A DNA stretch of 64,000 bases from Viridibacterium silvisoli (lineage in GTDB: Bacteria; Pseudomonadota; Gammaproteobacteria; Burkholderiales; Rhodocyclaceae). The DNA is taken from positions 744,001 through 808,000 of the forward strand of contig NZ_JAYXHS010000002.1 in NCBI RefSeq assembly GCF_036017035.1, written 5' to 3'. A program made the translations under genes and the position numbers. Below are positions 1 to 7,756 of the stretch, piece after piece; position 1 is the first letter of the stretch, and each line of letters opens with the position of its first letter. The notes beneath the pieces are model-generated. The model saw only the letters and a list, made by a program, of their open reading frames with translations, did not search any database and had not been told where the DNA came from.

Positions 1-89
1 GGAAAAGCAAAGCGCCTTCCGACATCAAACGCACGACCACGGCTTGCCCCCACTTGAGTGCCCGACGTCGGAAGGCGCTGCGCTTTTCC
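1..89. repeat. Imperfect 23-bp inverted repeat
   Basis: Bases 1-23 and 67-89 are reverse complements with two mismatches, separated by 43 bp. The arms are GC-rich and contain the shared core gcgccttccgac. No gene is seen between them. It looks like a dispersed palindromic element of the same general kind as those near 5.7, 9.8 and 15.9 kb, but a different sequence. The left arm begins at the window edge, so the element may extend further left. Confidence 0.6.
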
Positions 90-140
90 GACCTACCAAA
101 CCGGCGTCGGCGCGGGCAATCAATGCCCAAGCACAGCCTC

Positions 141-461
141 TCAGGCCGACAAGGCCGTAGCGCGGCACTTGTCGCACACATCCCAAGGCAGGCATTCGCA
201 GACACGCGGCAGCTCGACATACCGGCTGCCGATCTGCACGATGCCCGCGGACGCGCTTTGCGCTTTCGCCTTCACAGGCGCGCGACTCGGCGCTGCGGAT
301 GAGGGCGCCGCTCCGTCACGCGGCGTGGGGCTCCACTTCGCGAACGGCGCCATGTCCGCCTTGCCCTCGACGTACCAAAGCTTGCTCGCCGCATCCCAGC
401 GCGCACCGAGTGCCTTGGCTGCATCTTTCTCGGCGAAGGGGACTTTCAGGTTGAATCTCAT
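141..461 (-). CDS. DUF5710 domain protein, copy 1
   Basis: A 106-aa protein. Residues 1-35 match the DUF5710 pattern (VPFAEKDAAKALGARWDA, then LWYVEG), a small domain also found attached to plasmid primase-like proteins. The middle is a Pro/Ala/Ser linker. The C-terminus has CECLPWDVCDKC, a C-x-C-x5-C-x2-C cluster that could bind zinc (inference). A second copy lies at 9912-10232 on the same strand. This copy keeps the conserved Trp of the GARWD motif. Its molecular function is unknown. Long plus-strand open frames over it are shadows. Confidence 0.8.
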   Translation of the reverse strand: MRFNLKVPFAEKDAAKALGARWDAASKLWYVEGKADMAPFAKWSPTPRDGAAPSSAAPSRAPVKAKAQSASAGIVQIGSRYVELPRVCECLPWDVCDKCRATALSA

Positions 462-578
462 GGTGTGACAAGGGTGAATGGCGAGGGCGGGATCATACGG
501 GGAAGAGAGGTCGAGCGCTGGAGCAGGGCGCTACAGACTGCTGCTGCCGTCACCCCGGACGTGATTGCTGCGTGAAAC

Positions 579-605
579 AAAAGGCCGTGCAATGCGCGGC
601 CTTTT
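579..605 (-). terminator. Rho-independent terminator
   Basis: A perfect 9-bp stem (aaaaggccg / cggcctttt) encloses a 9-nt loop and carries A and T tracts on either side. It lies just beyond the 3' end of the minus-strand diguanylate cyclase gene, so it most likely ends that transcript. The A/T tracts make it usable in both directions. Confidence 0.75.
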
Positions 606-650
606 CGTTGCAATCACTGGTTCTCACGCTGCAGCGACCCGCCTTTGTCG

Positions 651-1652
651 TTACGACGCGCGTCGCTGGCGCTTGATGCGATACATCTCCGTATCCGCCA
701 GGCGAAAAGCCTCGTCGGCGTCGGCGGTATCGGGACTGATGTAGACCACGCCGACGCTGGCGCCTGCGTAGTCGAACTGGACGTCCTTGAGCCGGAACTT
801 GCCGGTGGTCGCGGCGGTGATGCGGGCTGCGAGCAGCTCGGCAGCGAGGTCAGCGTTTTCAGCCGGGCCGGGTGCGACGATGCCGAACTCATCGCCGCCA
901 AGGCGGCCGATCGAGTCCATCGTGCGCAAGGTGTCGCGCAAGCGTCGTGCGGTCTCTTGCAGGAAGAGGTCTCCGGTCTGGTGGCCGTAAGTGTCATTGA
1001 TGTGCTTGAAGCCATCCATGTCGATCAGCCCGACCAGCACGCAGGTGTCCTCGCGTTTGGCCTGCGCGAGCGCTCGTTCGAGCGTGTCGGTAATGGCGCG
1101 TCGATTGAGCAGGCCGGTGAGCACGTCGACCAAGGCATGCGTCGCCAGACGAGCATTCGTCTCCGTCAGTTGCAGCAACAGGCGCTCGCGCTCCAGCCAG
1201 GTGCCGATGAGTTGCGAAAACAGTTGCAGGAGTTTTTCCGTGTCGGGCGTCAGCGATCGCGATACGCCGCTCGCGGCACACAAGGTGCCGAGCAGTTCGC
1301 CGCCCTGACTGCGTACCGGCGTACTCACATAGGTGCGGATGCCCAGCGCACGCGCCGCAGCCGAGTCGCCCCAGCAGTCGGCGACATCGGGCGTATAGGT
1401 GCGGCCCTCGTCGAGCGAGCGCTTGCACAACGTGTCGTCCCAGGGTACATCGAGCCCCTCCGGAATCTGCATCTCGCCCACGTTGCGGGCATACAGCACG
1501 TGCTGGACGCTGGCTTGCAGGTCGATCGTAGTCAGGTAAGTCGACTCCATGCCCGCGACCGTGCCGAGCAGTTCCAGCAAGGGGCGCGTGAGTTCTTCCG
1601 TAGACCCGGCGCGTGGCACCGCTGTAACGAGCTGTGAGAGGAGAGCGTCCAT
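651..1652 (-). CDS. GAF-GGDEF diguanylate cyclase
   Basis: A 333-aa protein predicted to make cyclic di-GMP from two GTP. An N-terminal GAF-like sensor domain covers about residues 15-160 (typical end: LGTLCAASG). The GGDEF domain follows, with the intact active-site motif GGDEF at 252-256. An RxxD inhibitory I-site (RTMD, 243-246) stands five residues before it, so product inhibition is likely. No transmembrane segment is seen, so the enzyme should be cytosolic. The ATG at 1652 is preferred; a TTG three codons upstream is possible. No partner gene is adjacent, and the GAF ligand cannot be told. Confidence 0.92.
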   Translation of the reverse strand: MDALLSQLVTAVPRAGSTEELTRPLLELLGTVAGMESTYLTTIDLQASVQHVLYARNVGEMQIPEGLDVPWDDTLCKRSLDEGRTYTPDVADCWGDSAAARALGIRTYVSTPVRSQGGELLGTLCAASGVSRSLTPDTEKLLQLFSQLIGTWLERERLLLQLTETNARLATHALVDVLTGLLNRRAITDTLERALAQAKREDTCVLVGLIDMDGFKHINDTYGHQTGDLFLQETARRLRDTLRTMDSIGRLGGDEFGIVAPGPAENADLAAELLAARITAATTGKFRLKDVQFDYAGASVGVVYISPDTADADEAFRLADTEMYRIKRQRRAS

Positions 1653-1966
1653 GTGCGGCAAGAGGCGTGGAAGGAGGGACCTCCATTTTGCTCAAGAAGC
1701 GGCGCCATGGGGCGATTGGTTTTCCCGGACTCAGCGCGCCTTGTCCATCGTCAATTCGCGGCTGAGCATTGTCAGTCAGGTCGCAGTGTTCCCGCACCCC
1801 CTGCGTCAGAGCGCGCTCTACGGGATACGTGCCGACCATTACCGCATGGCGTGAAGCGATACCCGTCTGGGCACTCGTGATCTTCATCGCGAATGCTAGT
1901 TTTTGATGAGCCGGCCGCATGAGGCCGGTCGGTCGGTATTTCTCATCAAGCACAGCGGAGAGCGAC
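1653..1966. other. Intergenic region with leader stem-loop
   Basis: This 314-bp gap separates the divergent cyclase gene and the next plus-strand gene. A compound stem-loop lies at 1903-1949: ttgatgag (1903-1910) pairs with ctcatcaa (1942-1949), and inside it ccggcc (1911-1916) pairs with ggccgg (1923-1928). It ends only a few bases before the ribosome-binding region of the gene starting at 1967, so it could influence its translation. No convincing promoter hexamers were identified. Confidence 0.45.
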
Positions 1967-2482
1967 ATGCAGGCATACAACTTGGCGAATGGCGATATGG
2001 TTTTACGCGCTGACACTGCGAACGGCGTGGCCGGAGAGTTGATTGCGGTTCGTACGGATCTGGGCAGGCGCGTTGTTGCCTGGCGACCCGTCGCACCCAT
2101 CCCGGCCAATCCCGATCACCGCTTTTTCTGCCATGGCTATGCGCTCGACACTTATACGCGTCATGGCTACACGGTTACGTCTGGAACCGACATGACAATC
2201 GTCCTGAGCGACGAGTACAACCTGATTGGTGGGCTCGATACGAACGCTGCGCAAAACAACGATATCGTGGTCTTCTGGGGGCCGACGAACAGAGGCAGAG
2301 CAATCAAGCATTCAGCCAAATTGACGGGCGTGATCTTCAATCCCGGAGGTGGTATCGACTCCAGTCTGACTACGACCAACAGCAAGACGGGAACCGGCGC
2401 CCTGAAGATCAGTGTGTCACTCGATACCGTCAGGAATGACTATCCAACATGTGACCTTATCCAGATCTATCGGCGGGGCTAA
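1967..2482 (+). CDS. Hypothetical protein
   Basis: A 171-aa protein (MQAYNLANGDMV...). I do not recognise the family. No signal peptide or transmembrane segment is visible. The sequence is mixed alpha/beta with the run FCHGYALDTYTRHGYTV, which contains one Cys and two His that could form a site, and a closing IQIYRRG. The start at 1967 is preferred over the upstream in-frame ATG at 1919 because a purine-rich gcggagag lies at the right distance and the extra 16 residues look non-coding. Codon use resembles the surrounding genome. The next gene on the same strand starts 254 bp downstream. Confidence 0.6.
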   Translation: MQAYNLANGDMVLRADTANGVAGELIAVRTDLGRRVVAWRPVAPIPANPDHRFFCHGYALDTYTRHGYTVTSGTDMTIVLSDEYNLIGGLDTNAAQNNDIVVFWGPTNRGRAIKHSAKLTGVIFNPGGGIDSSLTTTNSKTGTGALKISVSLDTVRNDYPTCDLIQIYRRG

Positions 2483-2736
2483 CCTTCGGATCAGCAAGCA
2501 GCGGGTGAAGATCGCAGCGGCCGTTGGCAAGAAAGCCGCGGCTCTGCCGCGCTGTATCCGGGCTGCATGTCTGCCTCCGCTTTCAGCCTGAGCGCCGGAT
2601 TGAAAAGGCAGATGCACGCAGGGGAAGCAAGCCCGAATCTGCCGGGGATCTGGGCTATGCTGGCTTCGGCTTGATTCAGATACAGAACCCCGTCGAGCTC
2701 TTTCACGAATCAGTAGCAACAGCGAGGAGGTGCTTC

Positions 2737-3510
2737 ATGCCAGGAACAAAAGATGCCGGTCCCTTGTGCTCCATTCTCAACGGGCCGGCGCAGCAACTGG
2801 CTGATGGAACGCTATGTCTGTGCGCATCGCCTCGGCCGGGGGCGGTTGGCGTCGAGCCGGGGATGTTTGACCATGTCAGCATTCTCGAAGATCCGAAGGA
2901 TGGTCAGGTCTTCGCTCAGGAAGCCTGGTTCGAACAGCGTTACCCCAACCTGCTGGAAGACGCACGGCTCCGGTTCATTGCCATCGTCAATAACTGGGTC
3001 GTCAATCACTGGGGTGACAAGACCTTCCAGGACCAGGAGCAGAGAATCGCCGTGCTCGGCCAGAATTTTTACGCCAGTCCCCACCCGGAAACTGCGAAGC
3101 AAAATGCCCAGATCATGGCTGACAGGGCATTGCCACTGGATCCCTTGAGCGCTTCGCGGGTAAAGAACATGGTGCCGGACAACCGTTTCGAACTGTGCGG
3201 CGACAAGCCGCAATCGTTCCACGAAGCGGACATGGTCATCGGGCGTTTCTTCATCGACCTGCGCACGCCATTCGACATTACCTATCTGAACCCAGGCAGC
3301 GCTACCGAAACCTTCGAGTGGTCCGCGACCATGTACGTCGGTGACACCATGGGCGTCCAGGCACACGACAAGGCCGCGCACTTCCCCGGCGTACTCACCT
3401 TCGCGCCTTCGCGGAAAGTCACACGTGGTCAGTGGAAAATCGGAGGAGGGGGAAACAAACCTGGCTCGCCAGCCTCTTCGAACGGCTGGGCCCCGTTCAA
3501 CTCCCCCTGA
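2737..3510 (+). CDS. Hypothetical protein
   Basis: A 257-aa protein starting MPGTKDAGPL. The start is fixed by a strong Shine-Dalgarno sequence (gaggagg, 2724-2730). The upstream frame to 2524 is open but has no such signal. I do not recognise the family. It has a His/Asp-rich central part (VVNHWGDKTFQDQEQR), a C-terminal beta-rich part (FEWSATMYVGDTMGVQAHD) and a low-complexity Gly/Pro/Ser tail. No signal peptide is seen. It may be co-transcribed with the hypothetical gene at 1967, with which it shares orientation, but the 254-bp gap makes that uncertain. Confidence 0.6.
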   Translation: MPGTKDAGPLCSILNGPAQQLADGTLCLCASPRPGAVGVEPGMFDHVSILEDPKDGQVFAQEAWFEQRYPNLLEDARLRFIAIVNNWVVNHWGDKTFQDQEQRIAVLGQNFYASPHPETAKQNAQIMADRALPLDPLSASRVKNMVPDNRFELCGDKPQSFHEADMVIGRFFIDLRTPFDITYLNPGSATETFEWSATMYVGDTMGVQAHDKAAHFPGVLTFAPSRKVTRGQWKIGGGGNKPGSPASSNGWAPFNSP

Positions 3511-3869
3511 TCGGGGTGAACGGGCTTGGCGCCCGTGTGGTGCACTTGAAATGAGAACTACATTTCTGGCTTGCACGCGACTTTGGGCGCGAGGCCGCGC
3601 TCCATTGGCTTGCTTTCAAAACATCGCTTTGCTCTCGTTCAGTGGCCGTCCGGGGCACGTGAGGTGAGGGGGTAAGCGCGCCTTCACACTGCCATCGGTG
3701 ATGCGCAGGTCGTGCCTTCACGGGCCGGGCACGGCGCTTGTGACTCCAGCGTACGGTCGCCGACGTACAGATGGCGCGGCAACCGAGCGCACGCTGAGTC
3801 CGCACCGTGCCAAGAGCGGCTTGCTGGCTGCGACCTGGTCTTGATGACATTGCCCGTGAAAGCCCTCTC
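3511..3869. other. Intergenic region, no gene supported
   Basis: This 359-bp stretch lies between the hypothetical gene at 2737 and the DUF2231 gene. The open frames across it (for example minus-strand 3497-3907) are Arg/Ser/Thr-rich, have no ribosome-binding site and run into both neighbours, so they look spurious. No clear terminator or promoter was found. Confidence 0.4.
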
Positions 3870-4310
3870 ATGAAATCCGGTTCCAACCTTTGTGGCTCCG
3901 CCGCCAATGCGGTCTACGGGCTGCTCAATCCCGTCCCGTTCGGCTGCTTTACGGCTGGGCTGATTTTCGACGTGCTCTATGTCCGCACCTTCGAGTTGCA
4001 GTGGAACAAGGGCGCGGCCTGGCTGATCGCCATCGGTTTGCTGTTCGCGGTAATCCCGCGGCTGATCAATCTGGTGCGGGTATGGATCACGTCCCGCCGC
4101 GCATCGCTGGCAACTGACAAGCTCGACTTCTGGCTCAATCTGCTGGCAATCGTGGTCGCCATCGTCAACGCCTTCGTGCATAGCCGCGACGCCTATGGCG
4201 TGGTGCCCGCCGGGGTACTGCTGTCGACGCTCACTGTGGTCCTTTTGTCCATCGGGAACGTGCTCGTCTCGATTCAACGCAGCCCGATCGGGAGCGCGAC
4301 ACATGCGTAA
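3870..4310 (+). CDS. DUF2231 family membrane protein
   Basis: A 146-aa inner-membrane protein with four predicted hydrophobic helices (starting near VPFGCFTAGLIFDVLYV, AWLIAIGLLFAVIP, WLNLLAIVVAIVNAFV and VLLSTLTVVLLSIGNVLV). The pattern and length match DUF2231. The start at MKSGSNL (3870) gives the usual short N-terminus; an ATG at 3807 would add 21 residues of unlikely composition. Its stop overlaps the start of the sorbosone-dehydrogenase-like gene by 8 bp, so the two are translationally coupled. A membrane electron-transfer or anchoring role beside that dehydrogenase is an inference. Confidence 0.8.
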   Translation: MKSGSNLCGSAANAVYGLLNPVPFGCFTAGLIFDVLYVRTFELQWNKGAAWLIAIGLLFAVIPRLINLVRVWITSRRASLATDKLDFWLNLLAIVVAIVNAFVHSRDAYGVVPAGVLLSTLTVVLLSIGNVLVSIQRSPIGSATHA

Positions 4311-5625
4311 GAATTGCTTTCCTGGCGATTACTTTCTGAGCGTCATCGCGTTGGCATCGTTAAGCCTTGCCGGATGCAGCGAGCACGCCTCATTCAAACC
4401 TGCCGAGCAATCGGGCAGCGAGCCGACATTGCCCGCGGCGAAGAACTTCATCATGCCGCCGATGCAGGTCCCCGACGGGGTTGGCTGGAAGCAGGGCCAG
4501 ATGCCGCAAGTCGCGACCGGTCTGCATATCGAGCGTGTGGCCGATGGGCTCAAGCACCCGCGCCAGTTGCTCACGCTGCCCAATGGCGATGTGCTGGTGG
4601 TCGAATCCAACGGCCCGGGCACCGAAGCTACGACCACGCCCAAGCAGTTGATCGCCGGCATCATCAAGGGCAAGTCGGGCAAAGGAGCCAAGGGCGGCAA
4701 CCAGATCACCCTGCTGCGCAAGAACGGTGCGACTTGGGAGAAACACGTTTTCCTCAAGGGGCTGAATTCACCGTTCGGATTGCAATTGATCGGTAATTTT
4801 CTCTACGTTGCCAATACCGACAACATCGTCAGGTTCCCGTACACGGTAGGCCAGACCGAGATTGGCGCACCCGGCGTGGTGTTCGCGGATCTGCCCAGCA
4901 CCATCAACCACCACTGGACCAAAGCACTGCTGGCTAACGCCGCGGGCACGAAGCTGTATGTTGGCGTGGGCTCCAACAGCAACATCACGGAAAACGGTCT
5001 GGACGTGGAGTACCGTCGCGCGGACGTGCTCGAAGTGGATGTAGCCACCGGTGGCAGCCGCATTTATGCATCCGGCTTGCGCAATCCGACGGGACTCGGC
5101 TGGGAAAAACAGAGTGGCAAGCTCTGGGCCATCGTCAATGAGCGAGACGAAATCGGCGCGGACCTTGTACCCGACTACCTGACCTCGGTGCAGGAAGGCG
5201 GCTTCTACGGCTGGCCATACAGCTATTACGGCCAGCATGTCGACAAACGCGTCATGCCACAGCGGCCCGATCTCGTGGCCAAGGCCATCAAGCCGGACTA
5301 CTCGCTGGGCTCACACGTTGCACCGCTCGGCCTGTTGATGACCGACGCCAACGCGCTGCCCGCCAGATACCAGAGTGGCGCCTTCATCAGCGAGCACGGC
5401 AGCTGGGACCGCTCGCCGTTGAGTGGTTACGAAGTCGTCTTCGTGAGCTTCCAGAATGGCCGGCCGGTTGGCGCGCCACAGCCTGTCGTCAGCGGCTTCT
5501 TCTCGCAGGACGAATCGCAACTGTACGGCGCGCCTGTGGGTCTGGCGCAGGACAAGGAGGGCGCGCTGCTCATTGCTGATGACGTCGGTAACACGGTATG
5601 GCGTGTCACCGCTGCCGGGCGCTGA
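4303..5625 (+). CDS. Sorbosone dehydrogenase-like lipoprotein
   Basis: A 440-aa protein with a lipoprotein signal peptide ending in LAGC (Cys25), so it should be a lipid-anchored envelope protein. The mature part is a beta-propeller of the PQQ-dependent sugar dehydrogenase (L-sorbosone dehydrogenase/GDH-B) family, with blade motifs such as LLTLPNGDVLVVES, SGLRNPTGLGW, NERDEIGADLVPDYL, GGFYGWPYSY and FISEHGSWDRSPLSGYEV. It probably oxidises a sugar or alcohol in the periplasm using PQQ; the substrate is unknown. The start at 4303 overlaps the DUF2231 gene. A longer upstream frame would bury the signal peptide. No PQQ synthesis genes are in the window. Confidence 0.88.
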   Translation: MRKNCFPGDYFLSVIALASLSLAGCSEHASFKPAEQSGSEPTLPAAKNFIMPPMQVPDGVGWKQGQMPQVATGLHIERVADGLKHPRQLLTLPNGDVLVVESNGPGTEATTTPKQLIAGIIKGKSGKGAKGGNQITLLRKNGATWEKHVFLKGLNSPFGLQLIGNFLYVANTDNIVRFPYTVGQTEIGAPGVVFADLPSTINHHWTKALLANAAGTKLYVGVGSNSNITENGLDVEYRRADVLEVDVATGGSRIYASGLRNPTGLGWEKQSGKLWAIVNERDEIGADLVPDYLTSVQEGGFYGWPYSYYGQHVDKRVMPQRPDLVAKAIKPDYSLGSHVAPLGLLMTDANALPARYQSGAFISEHGSWDRSPLSGYEVVFVSFQNGRPVGAPQPVVSGFFSQDESQLYGAPVGLAQDKEGALLIADDVGNTVWRVTAAGR

Positions 5626-5716
5626 CAGCTATAGCGAGTTTGCCGGTGTAGTCGCACGCGCGGCCCCGCCGCCGGTCTCATGGCTCATGGCTCATGCTTC
5701 AGGCATGATCGGGTGG

Positions 5717-5824
5717 CGTAGGGCGGAACTCCTCCGGAGGTTCCGCCGAGTCAGGGCCAAGGCGTACCTGACGTAAATGCAGCCTCTCGGCGGCTGGCGG
5801 AACCGCTTTATGTTCCGCCCTACG
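5717..5824. repeat. Composite inverted repeat of two hairpins
   Basis: cgtagggcggaac at 5717-5729 is the perfect reverse complement of gttccgccctacg at 5812-5824. Each arm also closes its own hairpin: ggcggaac (5722-5729) pairs with gttccgcc (5740-5747), and ggcggaac (5796-5803) pairs with gttccgcc (5812-5819). The 108-bp unit therefore resembles paired REP elements (BIME-like) or a small non-autonomous mobile element. It lies between convergent genes. Confidence 0.75.
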
Positions 5825-5840
5825 CGAACCGCAGAACATT

Positions 5841-6533
5841 TCAGAGCCGCTTCAGCGCCTCGCGCCGCGTCAAACCAGATACCCGATCGGCATTTTCCAC
5901 CACCCAGTCGCGCACCCACGCCGCATCGTGGCGCGCAAACTGGCGCAGCGCCCAGCCCATCGCCTTGCGGATGAAAAAATCCGTGTGATCCAGATTCGCT
6001 TTCAGGATGGCATCAAGGCGTGCACGATCCGTCTCGCCCGCGTAGTTCAGCTGATGCAGGATCGCCACGCGACGCAGCCACATATCCTCGTGCGTGGCAT
6101 ACGCATCCAGCCGTGCCTGCAATGCCGGTGCGCGGCGGCACAGGCTGCCATACACATGCGCCGCGATCAGATCCGCCGAATCCCACCAGGCCTTCGCCTG
6201 CACCAGCGCCGCCAGCCGCGGCTCGTGCGACGCCTCGAAACGCGCCGCGAACTTCACCAGCAGATCCACCGCCACGTACTGACACTCGCGCTCATCGAAA
6301 CCCCACAAGGCTTCAGCCACCGCCAGCAGCCAGTCGGCATCTGGCGCGCGTCCCAGGCCCGCCACCTGCGCTTTCACCGCTGCCCGCCGTGCCGGCGACG
6401 GGATGCCGAAGAACACGAAACGCTGTTTCATGTAAGCCGCCATCGGTGCTGCGCGTGTGGGGTCTGCCAGCGTGGCGAGTTGCTGGCGGAGGTTGGTGGC
6501 GAATTGGCTTGCAGTGGGCATAGGGTTCAGCAT
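5841..6533 (-). CDS. AlkD-like DNA alkylation repair protein
   Basis: A 230-aa all-helical HEAT-repeat protein of the AlkD/AlkC DNA glycosylase superfamily, which removes alkylated bases. Family features include MKQRFVFFGIPSPARRAAVK near the N-terminus, ECQYVAVDLL, WWDSADLIAAHVYG (the conserved Trp-Trp-Asp segment, carrying the Asp used by AlkD), LRRVAILHQLNY, and HTDFFIRKAMGWALRQ near the end. An ATG at 6521 is an alternative start, and neither has a clear ribosome-binding site. It stands alone, divergent from the next gene. The frame remains open up to 6893, but that extension is unlike the family. Confidence 0.87.
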   Translation of the reverse strand: MLNPMPTASQFATNLRQQLATLADPTRAAPMAAYMKQRFVFFGIPSPARRAAVKAQVAGLGRAPDADWLLAVAEALWGFDERECQYVAVDLLVKFAARFEASHEPRLAALVQAKAWWDSADLIAAHVYGSLCRRAPALQARLDAYATHEDMWLRRVAILHQLNYAGETDRARLDAILKANLDHTDFFIRKAMGWALRQFARHDAAWVRDWVVENADRVSGLTRREALKRL

Positions 6534-6841
6534 GGAGTGAGCGTGTAAGTGCGTGGGTGTGAGCCGCCGGCGCACCCTACCTGGCTGTCGCACACGTAAG
6601 GTACCGGGAACATTGTTTCGTCGAGTGAGCAAGCTGGAAGTGATTCCGTGTCGATCAAGCCACGCCTGTTCTGAAGCCTGCCACAACCTGCACATTTCCA
6701 AAGTATAGTGAGCCCGTACCGCTTGCAGACGGCATAAACAGCAGCCGGCAGTCGCACGCCAGGCCGGTACGACCGCAGTCGATGGAAATCCTCCACCAGT
6801 CCCAAGGGTGGTTAGACCGCAGCTCACCAAAGGAGAAAACA
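6534..6841. other. Divergent intergenic region
   Basis: This 308-bp gap lies between the minus-strand AlkD gene and the plus-strand discoidin-like gene, so it should contain both promoters. The only specific element I can place is the ribosome-binding site aaaggagaaaac directly before the ATG at 6842. No convincing hairpin, repeat or promoter pair was seen. Confidence 0.35.
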
Positions 6842-7345
6842 ATGCATCACGCATGGAAGAGTATTTCCAGAGCTTGTCTTGCCGTTTCAACACCGCTTCT
6901 GGTTGCAGCAGTTTTCAGTACCGCCGCTCACGCAGACGAAGTACGCATTCCCTCGCTTTACGCAGCGTCGAGCCAGTCCGGCTGGGCGCACGGCGTGGAA
7001 AAGGCCGGGGACAATAATTTCGCCACTCGCTGGGAGGCGGGCACGACAAAGGCCCAGACCTGGATCGCGATCAGCTTCCTGGTGCCGACCGAGGTGTTCC
7101 AGTTGCGATTCAAGGAGCACGAGTCGCGTCTGAGCACTTACAAGATCCAGATTCTCAAGGGGCTGAAGTGGATCACCATCGACGAGGGGTTCGGCTCAGG
7201 GTCGAGCACTTCGTACTCGATCAACATCGAAGAGAAGGTGTCTGCCATCCGCTTGATCACGACCTCGGTCGGCAACGGGCTGCCGTCGTTCTCGGAGTTC
7301 TATGCGGTACGGGATACCGTGGCAGCCACTACTGCAGCGAAGTAG
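6842..7345 (+). CDS. Secreted discoidin (F5/8C)-like protein
   Basis: A 167-aa secreted protein. A Sec signal peptide ends at about AAHA-DE (residues 28-32). The mature part looks like one F5/8 type C (galactose-binding-like) domain: IPSLYAASSQSGWAHGVEKAGDNNFATRWEAG is the typical first strand region with the metal-site Asp/Asn, followed by WIAISFLVPTEVFQLRF and SAIRLITTSVGNGLPSFSEFYAV. Such domains bind glycans or other surface ligands. The start has a strong ribosome-binding site (aaaggag). A terminator follows 30 bp after the stop, so it is probably monocistronic. Confidence 0.75.
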   Translation: MHHAWKSISRACLAVSTPLLVAAVFSTAAHADEVRIPSLYAASSQSGWAHGVEKAGDNNFATRWEAGTTKAQTWIAISFLVPTEVFQLRFKEHESRLSTYKIQILKGLKWITIDEGFGSGSSTSYSINIEEKVSAIRLITTSVGNGLPSFSEFYAVRDTVAATTAAK

Positions 7346-7375
7346 CGACTGGGAGCTGATCTGTCCGGAAGCCAG

Positions 7376-7402
7376 AAGGCCACGCATTGCGTGGCCTTTT
7401 TT
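7376..7402 (+). terminator. Rho-independent terminator
   Basis: A perfect 10-bp stem (aaggccacgc 7376-7385 with gcgtggcctt 7389-7398), loop att, then a T run. It follows the stop codon of the discoidin-like gene and should end its transcript. Confidence 0.9.
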
Positions 7403-7756
7403 CCTGTGAGACACATGCCACAGGCGTTGGGTGCGCATTGCTCACCCTACTTGGCTCAAGCGTGAACGCTTTCTGATTGTCTATGGCAGTGCTTTAGCTG
7501 GGGGTCCGTCCCCGATTTTTCTTGAAAAAGAGATAAATCGTGAAGGCGTGAACGACGAGCCGCATCGTGCCCGAAAGGGTGTGGGCATATCCCCCCTTCG
7601 CAGGGGGGATTGACGTTATCCAAAGTAGTTAGAGTGACGCCGCTAGTGTCTCTGCGAATGAAGCGTGACACTCGATGTGACGAGCATGTGCGGCTGGCCT
7701 GCGTTGAAGGTAGCCGACACAAGTCCGACTGCGAACTCAAGCTCTGGAGAGTCGTC
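7403..7756. other. Intergenic region with C/G hairpin
   Basis: This 354-bp stretch lies between the terminator and the next gene. A striking hairpin lies at 7591-7608: seven base pairs (ccccccT / Agggggg) close a tcgc tetraloop. It is not followed by a T run, so it is not an obvious terminator. No gene is supported; the short open frames have no ribosome-binding sites. Confidence 0.45.

Noticed and set aside
3497..3907. Minus-strand 136-codon frame in the 3.5-3.9 kb gap
   Set aside because: Runs through the starts or ends of neighbouring genes, is Arg/Ser/Thr-rich and has no ribosome-binding site.
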